From Brachypterus glaber (taxonomy: Eukaryota; Arthropoda; Insecta; Coleoptera; Kateretidae), in contig OY294044.1 in the NCBI GenBank assembly GCA_958510825.1, positions 46,960,626 to 47,024,625 on the forward strand: 64,000 bases of DNA, in the 5' to 3' direction. Shown here in pieces: positions 1 to 10,984 of this stretch. The notes below the pieces were generated by a model that saw only the letters and a list, made by a program, of their open reading frames with translations, did no database searches and was not told where the DNA came from. How positions within the stretch are numbered: the stretch's first letter is position 1; every line of letters begins with the position of its first letter. The position numbers and the translations under genes were made by a program.

Positions 1-574
1 TTTTGTTGCACTGTAATAAAATCCATATATCATATTTTTAGGGAATTTTCTTTTTGGTTTGGTATTGAAGACCTAAATTTATGTTGCCTAACGTATTGGA
101 CTGATGTCCATTGGGTTAAGTAAACGATACCTGCTAATCCTGACCTTACAATGCAAGATTTACATTTAACTATTTAGGCAATTTATATAAATTTCATTAT
201 TTATTCTAAACACGACCAAATAAATAAACAATTATTACAAACGTTTTTCCCAGCATTACAAAATAAATCGATTCAACAAATATATGACATTTTCCTGTCG
301 TACCGTTTTACAACAGACGCAACCTTGAATTTTTAATGAACACACACAACATAATTGCATTTTGATAGCAAAAGTAACATTTTTACTACGCATGTGTTAA
401 TTACAGTTTATATAGGGTGCTCTAGAACAACCATTTTTGTCTTCATCTATGTCTAGAATCCAGAAAACATTGCGCCATTCAGATAAATGGCCAGGAGTCC
501 TGGTCCAGGACATTAACTGGAAAAACCATTTTAATATCTAGACATTACTCAATTGTATTGAGTCAATACAACAT
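1..574. other. No gene seen
   Basis: A+T-rich DNA with no supported ORF. The last part (from about 430) may already belong to the degenerate retrotransposon that follows. Confidence 0.5.
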
Positions 575-1000
575 TCTTACGTGGAATCCGCACGTTAAAA
601 ACACCCTCCAAACAGTCAACGGTCGTCTTTCCGAACTAGACCCCTACTAAGTAGGAACAGTTCTTTTCCATAAAAAAACAAACTTCTCTACAATAAAAAT
701 CTCACGCCAGTATTTCTTTACGGAGCCGCAGTTTGGAATAAGGTCACGACAAAACTCTTTCGTCCAAGCTTCAGTCCTTTCAGTCCTTTCAAAACGACGT
801 ACTTAGTATGCCTCAACACCCCCAACAACCCTCAACAACCAAATGCACTAACATAATAATACTCTAAATACTCTAAAAACGGAAATTCTAGATCACGCAA
901 ACCCACTGGGCTCAAACTTCCTTAATTTCTGTCACAAAATTCCCACAAAAAGATAAAAAATGTACTCAACCAGTATACTAGTAATGGTGTCCACCTCTTC
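575..1000 (+). pseudogene. Degenerate jockey-like reverse transcriptase fragment
   Basis: Broken reading frames give NTLQTVNGRLSELDP, then LYGAAVWNKV, then LQSFQNDVLSMPQ. This is the C-terminal end of jockey-type non-LTR polymerases (consensus LxPLL...RPILxYGxxVW...QNKxLRxxxDAP). The end of this copy, from CCCACTGGGCTCAAACTTCC on, matches the 3' part of the better copy at 9,826-10,400. It has several frameshifts and at least one stop. Confidence 0.6.
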
Positions 1001-1065
1001 ATGACCAATGATACTTTAGTATGAACTCCAAAATAAACCCTTTATACTCTTAAATATAGGTCTAT

Positions 1066-1116
1066 TCACGTGCGTAAACAATATTGCCAAAATAGCAATC
1101 TTGTTTACGCACGTGA
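1066..1116. repeat. Short perfect palindrome
   Basis: TCACGTGCGTAAACAA at 1,066-1,081 is repeated exactly in inverted form at 1,101-1,116, with ATTGC/GCAAT continuing the stem inside. The stem contains CACGTG. This may be a very short MITE. Confidence 0.6.
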
Positions 1117-1120
1117 TATT

Positions 1121-3996
1121 CACACCATGAAAAATTTTAACACGTTACATAAAAAACGATTACCTACTAAAAATTAACTTTATAATGAATAAAAAAACAT
1201 TTTTTTTTATTTACATAGTTTTCTTAACTCCTTAACGATAGTTGTAAAAAAGTGGAACTTTTTACAAGGAAGTACGATTACTTTCTTGTTTTAAATAATA
1301 AGTGAATTTATCGAGGAATTTATATTAATTCTTTGACCCTAAAACCATATAAACATCCTATGCATTCCATATTACAACACATACGTTTTATCTACCTACT
1401 TACTGATTAAAAAACACATAAATTATGTAAAGCTTTTCTATAATAATCATTCCTATTTGTACATATTAGCTATCTCGAATGAGCTACTAAGTGTTTACTG
1501 TCTTCTTATTATACCTAAGACAGGCACGGGCCGAGCAAAAAGACATAATCCAAAGACAATTTTTCAACGACTGCTTAACAGCAGCACCATAATGCAATTT
1601 TGTTTCTATTGGTACCAGTAAAGTATATTTATGAATAATATTCTTATTTTTATCCCAAAAAGTTCAATGAGTTGAAAAAATTTCTATAGCAGGTAACCAA
1701 GTGGCACAAGTAGCTATAAAGTCTCTCTCACTACGTCATTGTTGTCAAATTAAAGCCAGATTGGCTGCAACAGCTTTCCATAAACGAGATGTGCAGCGGT
1801 TGTAGCGATAGCATTTGGCCAATTTGGGAGAGTCAGAACATAGTTGATGTGCGGGTTTTAAAGAAGCTGGAATATCGCTTTTAGAAACGTATTAAAGATA
1901 GACTACAGCTATATTCTGTATTTTCTAGTTACCAACATAAAACCATAAAAATATCTAAATTTAATAAATTTAATAATATAATATTGTCAACTTTTCTCTG
2001 TTCTAGAAATATCTTTGTTAGATAAAATAACAATATATTATTTATTGTGATAACAAATGGACTTTTATAAATTGTTTGACAAATAATTTAAGTGCGAATA
2101 AGATATTATTGTGAAGTGATGACAAAAACTTTCACTCGCCTCAAAAATAGTGAAGATTAGTTAAAATAAATTGATGTTAATAAAGTTTTTTATTTATTTT
2201 TCTTTATATACGGTGCGAAAATTTTCAATATATGTTATTTACTGGATATTGTGTTTTTAACAGTAAAAGAGTTTCATAAGTTATGATTTTTTTTTAGATT
2301 TTCATCTTTTTTTTACTAAGGAAAGCAAAAAATGGCTAAGCTATTACATCATGGCCATCTATTAACTGTAAGACGAGCTTCTGTATAAAATATATTATTT
2401 TGGGTTACAGATTTCTGTAATTAATTAGTTCCGTTATTTACCGCCGGATGGATAACCATTTTGACAATAAGAGTGAGTGACTCTAGGAAATAATGCTATT
2501 ATTTTTGATTGTTTTAAGATAGTTTTAGAGTATATAAAAAGAACAAAAATAGCTGTGGTTTTATTTTGTACTATTTATTGGCTGCAAAAGTCGATTATAG
2601 CTACAGTGGATGTAAAGTGTTAAGAACAGCTTAATAAAAAATCCTAAATACAGCAAATTAAATTACCGAAATAAAGCTAAACGCTGGTTTAAAATGCAAG
2701 GTACAGCCAATTTAAGATGTAAAATCTAAGCCTGTTACTTGGGTAACCATTCATAGACATATGTATGCATTAAAGATTACAGTTATGTATTTTATAGCGT
2801 CACATTGCCCAAGGTTGTAAGGTTGTATCATTTTTTTTCTCTAATAGCAATTACAAACCGCGTAAAATAATGATGATATCTATTATTGTTCCGCTTTAAC
2901 ATCTATAGAATTAATTATCGATATATGAAGAGTGCAACTAACATAAGGGCCTATCCCTCATTTTTTCGAAATACGGTTTTTGCTTGAAACGGGTGCTACT
3001 TAACGAACTTTATCGCAATAGTTGATAAAAAATCCTAATATGTTATTAGAAGTGGCAAAAAAATGCATTGGAAAATAAGGTTAGAGGTGCAAATTTTAAT
3101 AATTTGTTTTTTTGCCCCACCTAAATATTTGCCGTTAACTATTCTTAATTAAAAAAGATTATGAACCTATTTAAAACTAGAAAAGGCAAGATTTTATATA
3201 AAAAAACAATCTTATAATAAACGTGAGGGTAAGGCTTTTTTAATAATTTGCTTTTTTTCCCCAACCAAACATTTACCGTTAACTACTTTTGATTAAAAAA
3301 GGCTTATAGACCAGCAAAGAGAAGATTTTATGCAAAAACAACCTTATAAGAAATGTGTGGGTTAGGCCCTTTTGATAATTAAGGCTACTGTTTAAAGGCC
3401 CATATTTCAATTTTTTTTTAGTACGTGAGGCTTACTAAAAACGACAAATTGTTATTTAAGCGTCCAAATTGTACCTAAAAACAGCTGAAATTGTTATTGT
3501 GCCACAATATTTTCTCATTAGTTTGCTAATTTTTTGTTTGGACTTTACTATTATTGCAAGTACCCTGGCAATGGGGACATGGGTTCCTAATATTGTCAGT
3601 ATGGAATCTTTTTTAAGAAGCAATTGTATGTTTTTTAAGCTCCTACAGTTTTTTTATTTTTTACCTATTATAATAAAGATATGTTTAGGTTTAATGTAGT
3701 AAAGTTTCAGGCGATTACAAATAAATATGAACGCAGTAAAAAATAAAATCTCTTAACATGGAAATAATTGCCTTACCCATCTTATATGAAATTTTTCAGT
3801 TACTGATCCCAACTTGGGACAAATCACGCCACACGGTGTCTTGGAATAAAGATTTAGTTTGCCTTTTAAATAAACCCAATTTTATTTTTTAACTCTATTC
3901 TACGAAGCATTGGGATTATTTTAAGGCTAATTATTGAAAAATCTATTAAGCGCTTTTTTTTATTTCATTAAAAATTCATAAAATAAAAAATATATA
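1121..3996. other. No gene seen (AT-rich)
   Basis: Long A+T-rich stretch. There are local direct similarities between about 3,110-3,200 and 3,240-3,330 (each holds a TTTGCCCCACC/TTTCCCCAACC block followed by TTACCGTTAACTA-like sequence). No coding region is supported. Confidence 0.5.
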
Positions 3997-3998
3997 TA

Positions 3999-4157
3999 CC
4001 GGGTGTCACAGATCATATGTACCCCCCTTTAAGGGTTAACTTCTGTATTTGTAAAGATAAAATTTTGAAATTTGGTACCTATAATATACTTAAGGAACCT
4101 CAACTTTTGATATATAAAACAACGTCCGGTACTGTACATTGGATCTGTGACACCCGG
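3999..4157. mobile_element. MITE, 159 bp, TA target site
   Basis: Terminal inverted repeats CCGGGTGTCACAGATC and GATCTGTGACACCCGG, flanked by TA within TATATA. Noncoding and Tc1/mariner-like in its ends. Confidence 0.75.
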
Positions 4158-4164
4158 TATATAT

Positions 4165-4308
4165 TTTGTTGAATATCTCGATTTTGGTAGACAGACATCT
4201 TTAAACTTACTTATTTTTTCATGAATCACATTTGTGACAAACAATTTTTTGTCTACGACGTTTTTTGGCGATTTTGAAAAATTCGAAACTGCTGTATTAT
4301 CTAGTACC
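4165..4308. repeat. Dispersed repeat (family also at 22,960 and 37,270)
   Basis: Contains TTTTTTCATGAATCACATTTG and TTTTTTGTCTACGACG followed by TTTTTTGGCGATTTTG. The same order occurs at about 23,150-23,290 and, inverted, at about 37,320-37,420. Confidence 0.6.
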
Positions 4309-4309
4309 T

Positions 4310-5222
4310 ATACTCTTTGCGCGTGAACGCGCTCACGGTGGGTCCAAAACATGATTTTTTCAAAAATTTTACCTCCATCCAAAGTTGATGTCAGTTATAA
4401 AAAAATCGATGGAAGAAATTTTGAGTAATACCGAAAAACGTCTGTTTTTGGATATTTTGTAGGTGCACCTAACATGTTCATTATTCTTTTGCATTGAAAA
4501 CCTATTAAAATACCCTTGTATAGCATATCAGTGAAAAACTATTAAAATTTTTTTTGATATGATATAAAAATAAAGAGTAAAGCGGGTTTCATACTTTAAG
4601 GGTTTTTAATTTTTTTTATAGAAGCTTCCTTAAGCTCACATTTGTGGGCATTTTTGAATAAAAACTTGATGTTATAGTTTTTGATATAGAATCACCCTGT
4701 AGCATTAAATTTTTTATTGGCGTATTTTTTAGTTTACATTTTTGATATTTTTAACTTTCTGAGTATCAAAAATATAACTAAAAAATGCGCCAATAAAAAA
4801 TTGGGGGTGATTTTATATCAAAAACTAAGTATAACATAAAGTTTTTATTCACAAATGCCCACAAATGTAAGTGAGCTTAAGGAAGCTTCTATAAAAAACA
4901 TTAAAAACCCACTTTACTCTTTATTTTTATATCATATATCAAAAAAAAAAGGGTTATTCAATAGTTTTTCACTGATATGCTGTACAAGGGGATTTTAATA
5001 AGTTTTCAATGCAAAAGAATAATTAACATGTTAGGTGCACCTACAAAATATCCAAAAACAGACGTTTTTCGGTTTTACTCAAAATATCTTCCATCATTTT
5101 TTTAATCTTTAGTTTCTTTTACACATAATCGATCCCTTAACAATAACTGACATCAATTTTGGATGGAGGTGAAAATTAAAAAAAAAACATGTTTTGGCGC
5201 GCCGTGCGCTGTGAAGAGTATA
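4310..5222. mobile_element. Fold-back element, about 0.9 kb
   Basis: Almost the whole segment is one imperfect palindrome centred near 4,755. The left outer part TACTCTTTGCGCG pairs with CGCGCCGTGCGCTGTGAAGA near 5,200-5,217. Inner parts (GAAGCTTCCTTAAGCTCAC, near 4,620 and inverted near 4,870) pair closely. Noncoding. Confidence 0.75.
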
Positions 5223-5787
5223 ATAATAGTTTCTTAATCCCGTATCGTTATAACGATATTCTATAAAATATTTAAGATACGATCTATTGAATTCAATTCT
5301 TTTTCATGAAAGAGATGAGTAGCCAATCTATCAAACAATACAGCTTAATTCCCATAATGTTAACTATGAAATACATAATTATTATTTAATAAATATTATT
5401 ATTTATATTATTATTATTTTTATTGTATGGAAGATTGTATAGGTAGACACTTATGTACCTTGTTTATGCAAGAAGTTCTGTAATACCTAACTGTTCCTAA
5501 CTGTTACAATTCTCCTTGAAGAAGTGTTATTCGCCATAAAAAATAAGAGTTGCCCTGATATAAAGCAAGGCTATAGGTTTTTCTTGAAGTGTTGGTTGCG
5601 ATTTATTACTCGTTTTTTTTTCCGTCAAAAAATGTTCAACTAACCTGAAATCTGGTATGCAAGCATAGTTATTCAATTGAAACAGCATAGGAGGGGTGCA
5701 TATGAAAAATTAGAAAAAAGTGATAATTTTGCAATGCCCTAGCCATTACGGTGCAATTTCGTTGGCATAAAATTTCCGTTAGCTGCC

Positions 5788-5932
5788 TTTAAGGCATATC
5801 CACAGCCTCGCATAACATGCATAGTACATAAGAATGCGATACCGTGATACATGACAGCACATCATCAAGCCAATCACGGCATCGCATTCTTATGTACTAT
5901 GCGTGTTATGCGAGGCTGTAGATATGCCCTTA
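5788..5932. mobile_element. Palindromic MITE
   Basis: GGCATATCCACAGCCTCGCA to the left is matched by the inverted TGCGAGGCTGTAGATATGCC to the right. The stem also includes GTACATAAGAATGCGAT and its inverse. The short ORFs here are by-products of the palindrome. Confidence 0.75.
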
Positions 5933-6103
5933 CTTTACTTTTACTCTGTTACGGCACCATTATGGTGTCATTGCGTTACCATAAATGTGCCATTAAAGAG
6001 CCTATAAAAAGCCGATATTTTGATAAAGGCTCGTTACCGACAGCCAGAACTGGCCCAACAATGCGTTGCTGGCATCCGATAGCATGACATTATGGGTGTG
6101 CGT

Positions 6104-6889
6104 TAGGGTGGGCCGTTTCTATATAGTTGTTTTATTTTTTTTAATTTGAAAATCCAATGGGGGGGGGAAGATGCGTCTTGCAAAGAGAAAAAAAGCGTGT
6201 ATTTTATTTTATTTTTTTTAATTTTTGTGCCCTCTACAAAGGTGTACATTTTGTAACTTTTAGGAAAAATGTTAAAAAAAATAAAAACAAGAAAACTTAA
6301 TAAGCAAAATGCAAAAACTGTTTTATTGCAAAAACAAATAAGTTTTACAACTGAAAATAACATTTACAAACAACATAGGGCATATTTTTAGCCACTCTAT
6401 ATTCTGATTTGTGATGGAAGTGAGGCATAATTTCACGTGATTTAATTCTTACGCGAATAACTCCAAAAATTGTTCCGAAAAAAATAAAAAAATATGTGGG
6501 CAAATAGAGAATTTTATAAGCTTTAAAGTTATGTATGTTTATAAAAATTTCCCCCCTTTTTCCCCTGTCTCCATCGTGCCCCCCAAGCATACCAAATATA
6601 CACAAAAAAAATATATGGGTAATGTTATTTATGTGTTCCAAATTTCAAGTTGATATCTTAAGCCTTTCAAAAGTTAAAGGGGGGGGAAGCGGACTTTTGA
6701 CACGCTGTGTATACATTAAAAATGTGAAGAAATACGATATTTTCATTAATATTAAAGGCTTTGTAGAGGGCTCAAGATGACCTTTAATCTGATTCTGCTT
6801 TTGCACACACATTAGGCATATAAGAAGGCATATTTTGTCGGGTATTGCGTTTTTAAATTCCAGATTTCAATTTTTCGGCTCACCCTAGT
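6104..6889. mobile_element. Possible TIR element with TAGGGTG ends
   Basis: TTAGGGTGGGCCG at the left and CGGCTCACCCTAG at the right form short inverted ends. Internal G8 runs occur at about 6,160 and 6,680. Overlapping short ORFs on both strands are low-complexity and not credible genes. Confidence 0.4.
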
Positions 6890-7654
6890 GTACGTGGAGG
6901 ATATGTCTGCTGGATTACTTTTAACCAAACCTTCAAAAAATAAATACAAAGATATAGCATGTGTATTTTGATTAATTTTATTAAAATTTTGCAATAAATT
7001 AGTTACTAAACACCGGCATAGATTATATTCAGTTTAAACTATGAATAAATTATTTTAAAATGGGTAAATTAATAATTAAGATATATCTCAAGGTAAAATA
7101 AATGACATAAGTACAGCCTATATTTACTGAATATTTACATATTATAAACTAACTGTAAATTAAAGGCCAATTACTATAGTTAGTTACCTATAGGTATGCA
7201 TACCTGGGGTAATGTAGAGTTCCTAAAATTAACTTTCTTTGAGGCATTTTTAAAGCAGCTTCTATGGAGCCTACGCCATCTTATCTTGGATATATTATAA
7301 TCAGTATTCGGCGTAAACTCAGTTATGAATCATCAACGTTGAAAATAAACACAGAAACATAGGCCAAACGAAATAATTTTGCCGAATTATGAGGGAAATT
7401 TTTATAAATCGAAACATTTGACGACTGATTTGTTACACACAACAATATTAACTATACATATTAACTATACATACATATATATCGGTGTTTTTCAAAGAAA
7501 AAAACGACATTCGATTTTTATCTTTTAAGAATACGAAAGTTTTAATTTTTATTTGTCGATAACTTTTTTCCACCCTACTCGTTTAAATGGAATCATTAAA
7601 ACAAATCAATATAAAAATAAATAAAAATTTATATATTTAAAACCTCGCCTCAAC
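6890..7654. other. No gene seen
   Basis: A+T-rich sequence without supported ORFs. Confidence 0.4.
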
Positions 7655-7703
7655 ACTAGAGTCGACGCGGCGCCTATACGAGTACTGGAAATTTGCCGAC
7701 TAC
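7655..7703. repeat. Dispersed repeat fragment (inverted copy near 60,537)
   Basis: TCGACGCGGCGCCTAT here recurs exactly inverted as ATAGGCGCCGCGTCGA near 60,563. The flanking ACTGGAAATT also matches, so the shared block is about 45 bp. Confidence 0.6.
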
Positions 7704-7968
7704 TGATTATAATGGGTAAATTATGCTTTAAAAATCACCTTTACATCTGAATTCAGGCACGGACGGTGCAATGCATAAAATAAAGGACGGTATCTCGAAG
7801 ACCAGTAACATAAGAGCTAAAAAAAATACTGAAGTTGAAGTTCTACTAGGTACATCGTAATAAAATTTTATCCGAATCAGCGGAAAGATATTTTTACGAG
7901 CGTGAGGAAAGCAGGCCTTTTCCGCACGCTTAATTTTTAATAAAAAATCAATTAGCTTAAATAAACAA

Positions 7969-8208
7969 ACGAGGGGTTTATTTATTGAAAAAAAGTGTAC
8001 AAGGATTGTGAGAATCAAAGGATTGTGGAAGATTGTCAATGATTGTCAAAAAGATTTTACAAAATTTTAAAGAAGATTGTTAAAGATTGTAGAAAGATTT
8101 CAGATGATTGTGGAAGATTGTAGATGATTGTGGAGGAAGGATTTGTCAAGGATTGTAGAAGATTGTTAGATAGGTGTACAAGGATTGTCCAATAAATAAA
8201 CCCCTCGT
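7969..8208. mobile_element. TIR element filled with a GATTGT minisatellite
   Basis: Ends ACGAGGGGTTTATTTATTG and CAATAAATAAACCCCTCGT are perfect 19-bp inverted repeats. The interior is an irregular tandem array of (A/T)GATTGTGGA-like units. Confidence 0.75.
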
Positions 8209-8409
8209 AAACAAATGTGTAGAATTAATGGCAAAGACACTTATTTCTATCACCATGATAGCGTCCTAAGCAAGTTTGTTTTTGTCAATTGTGTTGTCAA
8301 GTTTTTATAAAAGAAAAAGATGAAGTTTAAAAATAAAATTATATAATTCCATTTAAAATCGGTTGCGATTTTTTTTAGATTTTTTTTTGAATTTTGGATA
8401 TGTTGTAGT

Positions 8410-9617
8410 TAGGGTTTCCAGTCCCGAAATTCGGGATCCCGAAAGTTCGGGATATCGCGAAGTTTTTTGAATCCCGAAATCCCGAAAATCCTGAAAATCC
8501 CGAAAAAAAATCCCGAAAATCCCGAAAAATTAGAATTTATTTATTCAACTCGAATCGGGTTACTCGATATGTAATTGTGATTTGCGTATAATATTTTTTG
8601 TTTACGATGGTGAAAATGCACCCCTAAAGAAGGTCATAGGCTATGACTCATAGACCTAACGAAACAATTTCTTGGAAAACGGGCTGAGTTAAGAGTATTA
8701 TCCCTGAATTTTTTCAGAAGTTTTGAAAAAATCTAGAGGTCGCTCATGACCATTTTTTTAAAAGATAAGCTAATAAAAAACATTAAGAAATTCTAGATCC
8801 TTACTCATATTGGAGTTGATTTAAATAAACCATAGAAAAAATGTTATCTCTCCAAAATATATTTTTAGATTTGTTCTTCGTTCTGACTTGAATGAACTTA
8901 GGAAAAACTTTAAGCTTTTTGCAGGACTTTAGGAACCAAATATCCAAAGAAACTTTTTTCCTGGCGTAGTTTAGTTCTTTGTACTATCGGATCTTTTTGC
9001 TACGACTAGCATTATTCAAATTAAGAAATTCTAGATCCTTACTCATATTGGAGTTGATTTAAAAAAACCATAGAAAAAACATAATTTTAATTTTAAATTT
9101 TTAAGTTTGTTTATAATATTATATATTTTTTTTATATGAATTTATAATGTTGTTTGTTTTGTTTTGTTGGTACTACCAACTTGGTAGTTATAGATGTAAC
9201 TTTTTATTTTATTTATTTATTTTAAAAAGTATGTTTTTTTTTACTTTTTATTTAATTTATTTTAACTTTTAAAAAGTTTGTTTTTTTTTAACTTTTTATT
9301 TAATTTATTTGTTTTAACTTTTAAATAGTTTGTTTTTTTTTAAATAATAAATATTTTATTAAATATTTGTTTTTTTTTTTCGTGATGTTTATTTAATTTT
9401 TTATTTTTCTTAATTTAGTAAAATATAAATTTAAATAAAATATGGTTAATACTGCTTAATTTAATAAAAGTTGTTGGTTTAAACTTTATAATTTTATTTA
9501 TTTAATATAAGATTATTAATTTTTGATGAAATGAGACATTTTTAAATTTCGGGATCGGGATCCCGAACTTTTTGAAATTTGATTTCGGGATCGGGATCCC
9601 GAAACCTGGATTCCCTA
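8410..9617. mobile_element. hAT-like nonautonomous element, 8-bp target duplication
   Basis: GTTGTAGT at 8,402-8,409 is repeated at 9,618-9,625. Ends are TAGGGTTTCCAG and CTGGATTCCCTA. Subterminal blocks are rich in CGGGATCCCGAA repeats. The interior is A/T-rich with no transposase ORF. Confidence 0.8.
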
Positions 9618-9825
9618 GTTGTAGTACTATACCCCAATATAATGCAATTTAAAGGATTCTTAAAAATTTTGAAAATTTTTGAAAATACGACCCTTCAAAA
9701 TTTTTCTTTTTGAAATATATATTTAAAACTTCGTATCGATAAGACAAAGGAAAATATTTTTTTTAGATTTTATACAAAAGTCTGTATTAATAAAAAAATA
9801 TATTTTGAAAAAAATATATCCATAT

Positions 9826-10400
9826 ATAGTTTGACGCCCTTCCAAAACAAGGCACTCAGAATATGCCTCGATGCCCCCTGGTTCATGAGGAACAACCAGA
9901 TACACAGAGATCTCGAAATGCCCCTCCTAAAAACGGAAATCATCCGCTACAGCACGTCTTTTATACAAGACAATTTAGATCACCCAAACCCCCTCATTTC
10001 AAACTTTCTAGATTACGATCACGAAATACACAACACTCACAAAAAGATCAAAAACGTCCTCAACCAGTAATGGTACCCACTAATACAGGACAGATGCATT
10101 CCCAGCATCAGTGAGCCAGTCTCCTCTCCCTATCCCATCCCTCCTCATCCCCCTCCCACCCACCCCCCAGCGCCAAATCATGACAGATGCAACTCGCATC
10201 AGTGAGCAGAGACTCACTCCCCCCTAAATTATGACAGATGCAGCTCGCATCAGTGAGCATAGACTCACTGCCCCAACTACCAATTCAGATCAAGTATTTT
10301 TTTTAGATAAATGAGCCATAGGCTGCGCCTGTCTCTTAAAGACCCAAACAAACTATTGATGATAATCTATAAAAATAAACAGAAACAAAAAAAAAAACTT
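9826..10400 (+). pseudogene. 5'-truncated jockey-like retrotransposon (polymerase C-terminus plus tail)
   Basis: The reading frame to 10,070 encodes FQNKALRICLDAPWFMRNNQ then IHRDLEMPLLKTEI, the conserved C-terminus of jockey-group polymerases (QNKxLRxxxDAPWxxRNxxxHxDLxxP). It is followed by a 3' region with repeated GCATCAGTGAGCA blocks and ends in an A-rich tail at about 10,385-10,399. This is a typical 5'-truncated insertion, and only about 80 codons remain. Confidence 0.8.
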
Positions 10401-10984
10401 AAAATCCTGTAATTTTATGGATTTACGCCTTTTCTGAAAAAAACCCAAAAAATTATTATTTTGTTTTTGGTCTTAAAATAAATTATAAGACTCAATTATT
10501 AAAAACGATAAAAAATGCTATTATTATTTTTTTTTTGTAAAAAGTTATTTCCCATAATATATCAATATTTATTTTTTTCTCTAAAAAGTCTCCATCGATT
10601 TGACTGCTGAAGTCATAAATACATATTTTAAGGATAATCCTCTATTTTTTTTCAAAATTCTTAAAGGTGGGTTTTTCCAAAAAAAAATGATATAAAGATT
10701 TTTTTTTTGATTTTTTGTTTTTTATATATGTATAGATATATATTTTTTTCAAAATATATATTTTTTTATTAATACAGACTTATGTATAAAATCTAAAAAA
10801 AAAATATTTATCAAAAAATCAAAAAGCAAAATTTTGAAGGGTCGTATTTTCCAAAAATTTTAAAATATAAAAAAAGCCTTTAAACTGCATTATATTGGGG
10901 TATACAAAAATACAAAAATACAAAAAGTCCAAAATTCAAAAAAAATCTAAAAAAAAGTCGCAACCAGTGATCGGTTTGAAATGG

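Noticed and set aside
5851..6087. 78-codon ORF
   Set aside because: Lies mostly within the arms of a palindromic MITE; no family resemblance.
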